NCBI GenBank assembly: GCA_014116815.1
Contig: JACGYV010000017.1
Coordinates: forward strand, 1 to 23,155
Direction of reading: 5' to 3'
Source: Holosporaceae bacterium 'Namur'
GTDB lineage: Bacteria > Pseudomonadota > Alphaproteobacteria > Rickettsiales > Midichloriaceae
DNA: 23,155 bases
Shown here: piece by piece, positions 21,001-23,155 of the stretch
Position numbering within the stretch: position 1 is the stretch's first letter
Layout: every line of letters starts with the position of its first letter
Program-made: the position numbers and the translations under genes
Notes under the pieces: model-generated
The model's database searches: none
Told to the model about the DNA's origin: nothing
Seen by the model: only the letters and a program-made list of their open reading frames with translations

Positions 21001-23155
21001 AGACGTACCTGCGAAGTAGTAATTGTTGATGAAGTTGATAACCTCTTTTTGGATACAGCATTAAATGCAGCAAGGATAGCTTTACCTTCTGCAGAAGATA
21101 CATCCTGGGTTTATGAACCTATTTTAATTTACGTTAAGCAGAATATTAGTAAACAGTTAGATTGTAAAATGCTTAGAGAGATTTTGAAACAATACTGTAA
21201 TGGTAGATACATTAAACAAGCCACAGAATTTACAAATGAAAGGTTAAAAATGTGGATCTCATCAGCTAAAATAGCGATCGAAAAAGAGGAAGGAAAAGAT
21301 TATATAATTGATAATAATAGCTCTTCAATAAATGAAAATAAGGTAATAATAGTAGACTTCCAAAATACAGGTAGCCTTAACCATGGAAGTAGATGGAGCT
21401 ATGGAATACATGAATTTCTTGAAGTCAAACATGGCTTTAAACCAAAAGCTGAGAGCTTGACTTCTGCTTCAATATCACACCCTGCTTTCTTTAAAGAATA
21501 TAAGACTATATTTGGGTTAACCGGCACAGTAGGAGAAGAGCAGGAGCGAAAAGAAATTAAGGCTATTTATAATGTAGATATATTTGATGTTCCTCCACAT
21601 TTCCCTAACTTACGTAAGGCTCTCCCCAATCAATGTTTTCAAGACAAGAAGGTTTATTACCAGGCAATTATCGACGAGGTAAAGTCAGTAATAAAACAAA
21701 ATAGACCTGTACTTGCACTATTTAGGACTATTAATGAATCAATAGCATTTGCTAATAAACTTATAGAAGAAAATATAAGACACTATGTTATTAACGAAAT
21801 GCAAAAAGAAGATAGTAATTATATTTTAAGCAGAGCAGGACGTCCTAAAAGTGTTACAATTGCTACTAATACTGCAGGAAGAGGTACTGACATTATTTTA
21901 TCACAAGAAAGTATAAAAAATGGGGGTTTACATGTTATTTTTGGATTTTATCCTGCTAATCTTAGAGTAGAAGATCAAGGTATGGGTAGGGCTGGAAGGC
22001 AAGGACAATTTGGTACCTGTCGTATGTTTACCCATAGCCGAGATGAAGAAGTTCAATATTTAGTTAATAGATATTTAAGCTTAAATTCATTTGTAAGTAG
22101 TAATTTTATTGAATATCTAAACCAACTTAGGTCTGAAAAAGTTAAATCCCTATCTTTAGAAAGAACAACCAACTCAGCTATTGAAACTATTAACTATCAA
22201 ATACTGAAAAGATTTTGTAGTTATAACCAAAAATTTTCTAATGAGTTAAAACAAATTTCAATAAGTGAATTAATTTTGGTATGTAAAAATTATAACACTT
22301 ATAAAATAGGTCTATCTATACATAACCCAAGAAATCCACTTACAATTGGCTTACATAAACTAGCTTATAGCTTAGCACAGTCTCACCAACAAGGTAATGT
22401 TGTTGATTGGGCAGCATTTTTGGATGTGGCTAGGGAAGCATTCTTGTCAGTAATTTTGCAGGAATGGGCTTATTTTTATAGTAATTTACATATAGATAAA
22501 AGCGTAGGGAATTTACAATCATATGAAACTATATTAAATAATAAATTTAATAATTTTATAAAATCAAAAGTTGGGCCCATTTTTAATGATCCTACCAAAT
22601 ACTTTAAATCTTACATATTAGAACTATTATCAACAGAGCCTTATAAAGATGAACAAATTATGAGTGAAAGAGAGAAAAATAGAACTTGTAATGCTGGTAA
22701 TAAAATATCAAATCAATCAATTATGATTCATGATACAGATATAGGTAACAGTAAAGAAGTTGAGGATAATGGTGCTCTAAATACCATTGATCTTAACCTA
22801 AAAACAACTATTATTTCAGCAAAATTATCTGGATATATAAATCAATTAAGTCAATGGTTACAAGTAAGGAAAGGGTTAAATAATACAAATTACTACAAAA
22901 AAGGAGACGAATCTTACTTATTCAAAAAATATGAGGAAGCGATTAAGCATTTTAACAAAGCAATTTTAATAGAACCAAACAATGCAGAATATTATAACCG
23001 TAGAGGTAATGCTTATTATGCTCAAGGTAAGTATAAGGAAGCAATTGAAGATTATAGCCAAGCTATAGAATTAAAACCTAATAATGAAACTTACTATAGT
23101 AATAGAGGTATGGCATATAATAAGCTTAAAGATTATGAAAATGCTATAAAAGATT
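12040..23155 (+). CDS. Giant ankyrin-repeat protein with SecA-like DEAD motor and TPR repeats (partial, C-terminus outside window)
   Basis: The frame is open from ATG 12040 to the right edge, at least 3705 residues. A weak AGG lies 8 bases before the start. In order: a charged N-terminus; hydrophobic stretches at residues about 69-148; an unrecognised region to about 660; a Lys/Glu-rich coiled coil at about 668-847; an unrecognised segment; ankyrin blocks at 1000-1299, 1437-1694 and 1871-2367; a helical region at about 2370-2845; a SecA-like motor at about 2848-3367; a helical linker; and TPRs from about 3616. No classical signal peptide is seen, so any export would use another route. Ankyrin and TPR arrays bind proteins, and SecA motors move polypeptides with ATP. 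A host-directed effector or toxin that threads or remodels protein is plausible but inferred. It is far larger than genuine SecA (about 900 residues) and is not the housekeeping copy. Confidence 0.93.
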   Translation, partial: MHQKETKNQDKKNTSDNKDNDILLDEAMVLWTAFNSAKNEGVKQFAGNYPGTPLTTTVSNYYIKTTNLVLSTVGGLMNYEAALNRGLSHERAILVATSHVVLGNLSGALCAKGLSAIPLINLNPILTAAAGSYIGSIAYEDCAKEHVDRAFDNLFSTYDRKMFEASLIANGLGDSYNRSCPLDPIPGYNVQYSEIGGVANKVGIIEGVKNSTDQIFFNEHIFCIPSNDRAMPFTDAELKQILRELAIGIYIHKTYPFFSLHFNNDHKLYPVIHPAYQNTLVGDVIAILDYYMKGFLNGGIFDKNFLQDWDKEQITDRDYLKSKLIDIKEYCKKNLSGFKYVSLRELMSKYGLESEEESINDNPNSIYKTKFNTSFRIIAKQGSISKYENIFLMNPEFDIEYSIELMPDYKQYLESYKQRNGYLPEDYIRLTHLYELIAQSIKQEMPKLPFCRDYFQMLGIINFFCYYYTTLQEIGKVPILDSAPMVYNGTSPKVYPPIPVRYYKHLNLNITYTDFINKILVLEKRQTKYKMDFFYEQLFENLATIQPDALSTRIKLALVELIKSKIPDDVGVIEESEIDSEYIEQLYKKIDFELKSIVTGLKSSISNSFKDISDSANKIYGFLVAGILSKEFSEYQSQFEQINLSNLPPKYNNILIKINNSGKVGPVLLVEEIEQRKTLEEKLGYIKSIIDKKLEATTKIINQNATREYKKIEGTINIEGEKAKKILEDNIRKKSEKFEIELQKQKDKVISRNCYSLQQASYYERKKFENELDAKCDEAREEFENQVREELQDLKDKLRLSKSIAKKEIQKKKEYLLKEIQSAHSEIVSLLDKHKKIYKSITKWILENEQISKINVITNYDHSTLSIADNDFYKEVGDNVSIVGGCGLSLQNIAPTEIQQGERLAKKILINIQDKDPEQFSQIKHQGQNYTIFRLKVKDKNIINFFDYTYLLDSFSDDTVSHRKTSSNEYEDFKKLLLKSVYNESDVEINYDSINLTRRDKAGQTILHHISGLVSKPVLEKLISKKTECITQQDKLGYWPIHVAARAGNTEAVEYMINLNKECLEAKTQDDRTPLILAAERGQTSVISSLLRLGANPNHILPNGLFALYIAIQNKYQAAALCLLNKRDTKVDIVTDNDNSPLHLAIDTDQGEVAKALIVKGADVHKRRKTDGYTPLHCAGIKGRSEILKAIIKTKSISVDERLDSGQTVLHLSAAGGHIEAVRTLVTLKADINIQDNNGNTSLMVAILNNQIDIAHYLAQFSSINIINNFNETALLQAARKGMYGVASILISRGENQDLSSNKNLDKVNPKEADYEIIKKVLLSNQKTNVKQLSNDISYYLLRNGQYYLFTKLFKEQKINPKGEFLSSSSLGVASQYKHGMLMDFLKEQQIVFKLNNSTNDDFIYFAVKVDDVSSLREWVAQQPLMSKAFWSSNINDKEVRTLMYIAAENSSLNCLKELLSIKGDNYCNAFNNKHLLYGAIISHNKKVLKEVLAHCTDPNICVDEHQNTAAHIAAEHGLLHLITVLNKRGITFCKLNDKKYTPMHLAILNDDRKMLKLLLKLIETASLPQDLLSFAMIHKKSKCIEFLLKNYNLGNSINGEKDKLVLLNACKNNNINQVKALLNIKYDVNEATSEGIALHTAIEHSSIEIIELLLNAQADPFLIFNGEDAIKVAIKHNRIDALHLLHKYEFRSFLLSKVTSYSKISQNPYILEALEGRSEKFDTDKKRLLSAFDNRNYKDFEEILKIFPINNTLFPTEEGILKPFLHFVFKLDPIISGNYACSIIELIKDKVDPRVKDSKGLGIIFNLEDDNEVSILEKLKWVDKYFGRYKQEILEQANYNDFTLTEKLYVSGKNNLAKLFLENGFSINYKDKEGKSLLHFAAVKNDIDMAQYLISKGVIPDITDQQRATPLMLAAASGSIKILESLVSQGANIDAVDIYQDSALHYAIKAKQSDSALFLANLSQNIIDKNRNGHTPLMLAAISGLNPIVQFLGFKMAKINQFDVKGLNALHLAAIYGNTEIIKLLVDIGMDIDCETQYTKKNKLKNTALHLAASHGRVQAFTVLIELGASITKEDIRGWSAIQYAVKSNNKEITNLVTQLSSFYMSSEQPKLLLAAALGNNVIAVKQLLNNRCPINSLDKFGENALHYAAYTNAYNVAALLIELGINLKATAGNGNTPLHESALNGSINVLKLLCEKQIELDAKNQEGKTALHLACEQGQYTAVVQLILAGADLYITDNKGMTPGQLTLLKWHEKVIDLLLILGDQSLKSNVSKDIPSYLRQCYEALEVKLIEFEKNIQECNLLKMNALHISIVLKHSDAISLLCKTQPQLMQQIDINGKKPIQYAIQSKNYSAVRIIKQHENQLLKQEANTNLLAKSQKQPNIFNVAQLIELLGKYFTIRDDNILKRISETFSSLPVEASTLFFGSLINTQSKQHLEYINNWLNLLNKLSRHPEFYEKFTYSFLIQYSWDVLYSNPEFFELLDNLTMENQEILQQWFWKYFEPTVSYPLEYTKINKALNLFKEFMDECLQAKVGNLISSPPQKNISFQLSINQSYLELCILALQKSTDKKMQSSFLNLLPSIKILNNAFHNNFPFICQIMVSYGAIQKITNIEVLDEIYDYKTLKSQALSYLAYNGNLQFKEVLSFFSILEKIDTNELNIEEKMVVTRCIMHLSSGGIDQSKISILLELAIQVKAELGYRVFRKLFTAVPTVQSARMTYYIEICSLLLELHNVININELIGSCLPDLQGLLGKLEEAQLKYLHDKFPESDLEVILDKFASKSDLVRFPLSSKDIKILQSTYLNISEYAKTIKSKSLAELSELAQIQGIILQKNPQDNEASIKLLATIREVIRHCFKIYPYNTQVLSVIGLIHFPEEFKGRIAQIRTGEGKSTIIAMLAAYMACQGKFIDIITSSRTLAIRDQEKYEKFFARLGISCSHICYDQQEQQHFNGVVLYATNYDFEFSILRDQLYNKQKRFTGIHGKKIRRTCEVVIVDEVDNLFLDTALNAARIALPSAEDTSWVYEPILIYVKQNISKQLDCKMLREILKQYCNGRYIKQATEFTNERLKMWISSAKIAIEKEEGKDYIIDNNSSSINENKVIIVDFQNTGSLNHGSRWSYGIHEFLEVKHGFKPKAESLTSASISHPAFFKEYKTIFGLTGTVGEEQERKEIKAIYNVDIFDVPPHFPNLRKALPNQCFQDKKVYYQAIIDEVKSVIKQNRPVLALFRTINESIAFANKLIEENIRHYVINEMQKEDSNYILSRAGRPKSVTIATNTAGRGTDIILSQESIKNGGLHVIFGFYPANLRVEDQGMGRAGRQGQFGTCRMFTHSRDEEVQYLVNRYLSLNSFVSSNFIEYLNQLRSEKVKSLSLERTTNSAIETINYQILKRFCSYNQKFSNELKQISISELILVCKNYNTYKIGLSIHNPRNPLTIGLHKLAYSLAQSHQQGNVVDWAAFLDVAREAFLSVILQEWAYFYSNLHIDKSVGNLQSYETILNNKFNNFIKSKVGPIFNDPTKYFKSYILELLSTEPYKDEQIMSEREKNRTCNAGNKISNQSIMIHDTDIGNSKEVEDNGALNTIDLNLKTTIISAKLSGYINQLSQWLQVRKGLNNTNYYKKGDESYLFKKYEEAIKHFNKAILIEPNNAEYYNRRGNAYYAQGKYKEAIEDYSQAIELKPNNETYYSNRGMAYNKLKDYENAIKD
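14041..14580 (+). other. Coiled-coil region of the plus-strand giant
   Basis: Residues 668-847 are rich in Lys, Glu, Leu and Ile with almost no Pro or Gly (for example KKILEDNIRKKSEKFEIEL and EEFENQVREELQDLKDKL), typical of a long coiled coil. It separates the unrecognised N-terminal part from the ankyrin blocks and may mediate oligomerisation. Confidence 0.7.
15037..15936 (+). repeat. Ankyrin repeat block A (about 9 repeats)
   Basis: Residues 1000-1299 fall into about nine 33-residue units with the ankyrin pattern, for example GYTPLHCAGIKGRSEILKAI and GQTVLHLSAAGGHIEAVRTL, each followed by a GADxxxx-type turn. Several units are divergent. Confidence 0.9.
16348..17121 (+). repeat. Ankyrin repeat block B (about 8 divergent repeats)
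   Basis: Residues 1437-1694 hold about eight degenerate ankyrin units, such as QNTAAHIAAEHGLLHLITVL and KKYTPMHLAILNDDRKMLKL. About 137 residues without the motif separate them from block A, but these are helical and may be decayed repeats. Confidence 0.8.
17650..19140 (+). repeat. Ankyrin repeat block C (about 14 repeats)
   Basis: Residues 1871-2367 contain the clearest units, including GLNALHLAAIYGNTEIIKLL, GNTPLHESALNGSINVLKLL and GKTALHLACEQGQYTAVVQL. An 11-residue insertion precedes one unit near residue 2045, and a roughly 40-residue interruption precedes the last two. Confidence 0.9.
20581..22140 (+). other. SecA-like DEAD motor domain
   Basis: SecA motifs appear in order: Q motif PYNTQ (Gln2865), Walker A RTGEGKST (Lys2892), YATNYDFEFSILRD, Walker B IVDEVDNLFLD (Asp2997), the linker pattern VIIVDFQNTG...GSRWSYGIHEFLEVKHG, GLTGTVG (from 3159), LRKALPN, ATNTAGRGTDI (from 3274) and GRAGRQG. 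The segment matching the preprotein cross-linking domain is shorter than in SecA, and the final motif reads EDQGMGRAGRQG rather than the usual DNQLRGRAGRQG. The main ATPase residues are kept, so an active motor is likely. The SecA wing/scaffold and zinc-binding tail were not recognised. Confidence 0.9.
22885..23155 (+). repeat. TPR repeats (two full, third cut by the window edge)
   Basis: From residue about 3616, 34-residue units with the TPR consensus recur, for example YEEAIKHFNKAILIEPNNAE and YKEAIEDYSQAIELKPNNET, followed by the start of a third. They closely follow one another with well-kept consensus, so more probably lie beyond the edge. Confidence 0.93.

Noticed and set aside
12040..23155. 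Reading the plus-strand giant as the housekeeping SecA gene
   Set aside because: The SecA-like part begins after more than 2800 other residues, lacks recognisable SecA C-terminal parts and is followed by TPRs.

Overview
The window looks like accessory DNA from an AT-rich, host-associated bacterium, most likely an alphaproteobacterium of the Rickettsiales or a similar symbiont of eukaryotic cells. The reasons are strongly A/T-biased codons in the genes, very long ankyrin and TPR proteins, and a cluster of intact and broken insertion sequences. No housekeeping gene, tRNA, rRNA or CRISPR array was recognised, so the placement is inference.

Layout. (1) Minus strand, 5928 to the left edge: one unbroken reading frame of at least 1976 codons with no visible stop. 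In order it encodes a GTPase-like P-loop domain, a long helical region, a large glycine-rich hydrophobic region with internal repeats, a domain shared with the next gene, and a second NB-ARC-like P-loop at the edge. Both P-loops lack the glycine just before the lysine. (2) Minus strand, 7786-6080: a 568-residue protein related to the C-terminal part of the giant, with a likely terminator after it and a perfect 33-bp palindrome upstream. (3) 8023-11492: an insertion-sequence cluster holding an intact IS6-type element, an IS3-type fragment, an apparently intact IS5/ISNCY-like element and an IS110/IS1111 fragment. The flanks do not match across the IS5-like element, and a 26-bp sequence occurs in inverted orientation at both sides of the cluster. 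(4) Plus strand, 12040 to the right edge: a second unbroken frame of at least 3705 codons. It encodes an N-terminal region with hydrophobic stretches, a coiled coil, about 31 ankyrin repeats in three blocks, a helical region, a SecA-like DEAD motor with nearly all motifs recognisable, and TPR repeats running off the edge.

Together, two giant multidomain proteins face away from each other across the insertion-sequence cluster. The ankyrin and TPR repeats suggest protein-protein contacts, the SecA-like module an ATP-driven polypeptide-handling motor, and the glycine-rich region membrane insertion. They may be effectors, toxins or a host- or competitor-directed machine. No function is demonstrated by the sequence, and both giants are cut by the window edges.
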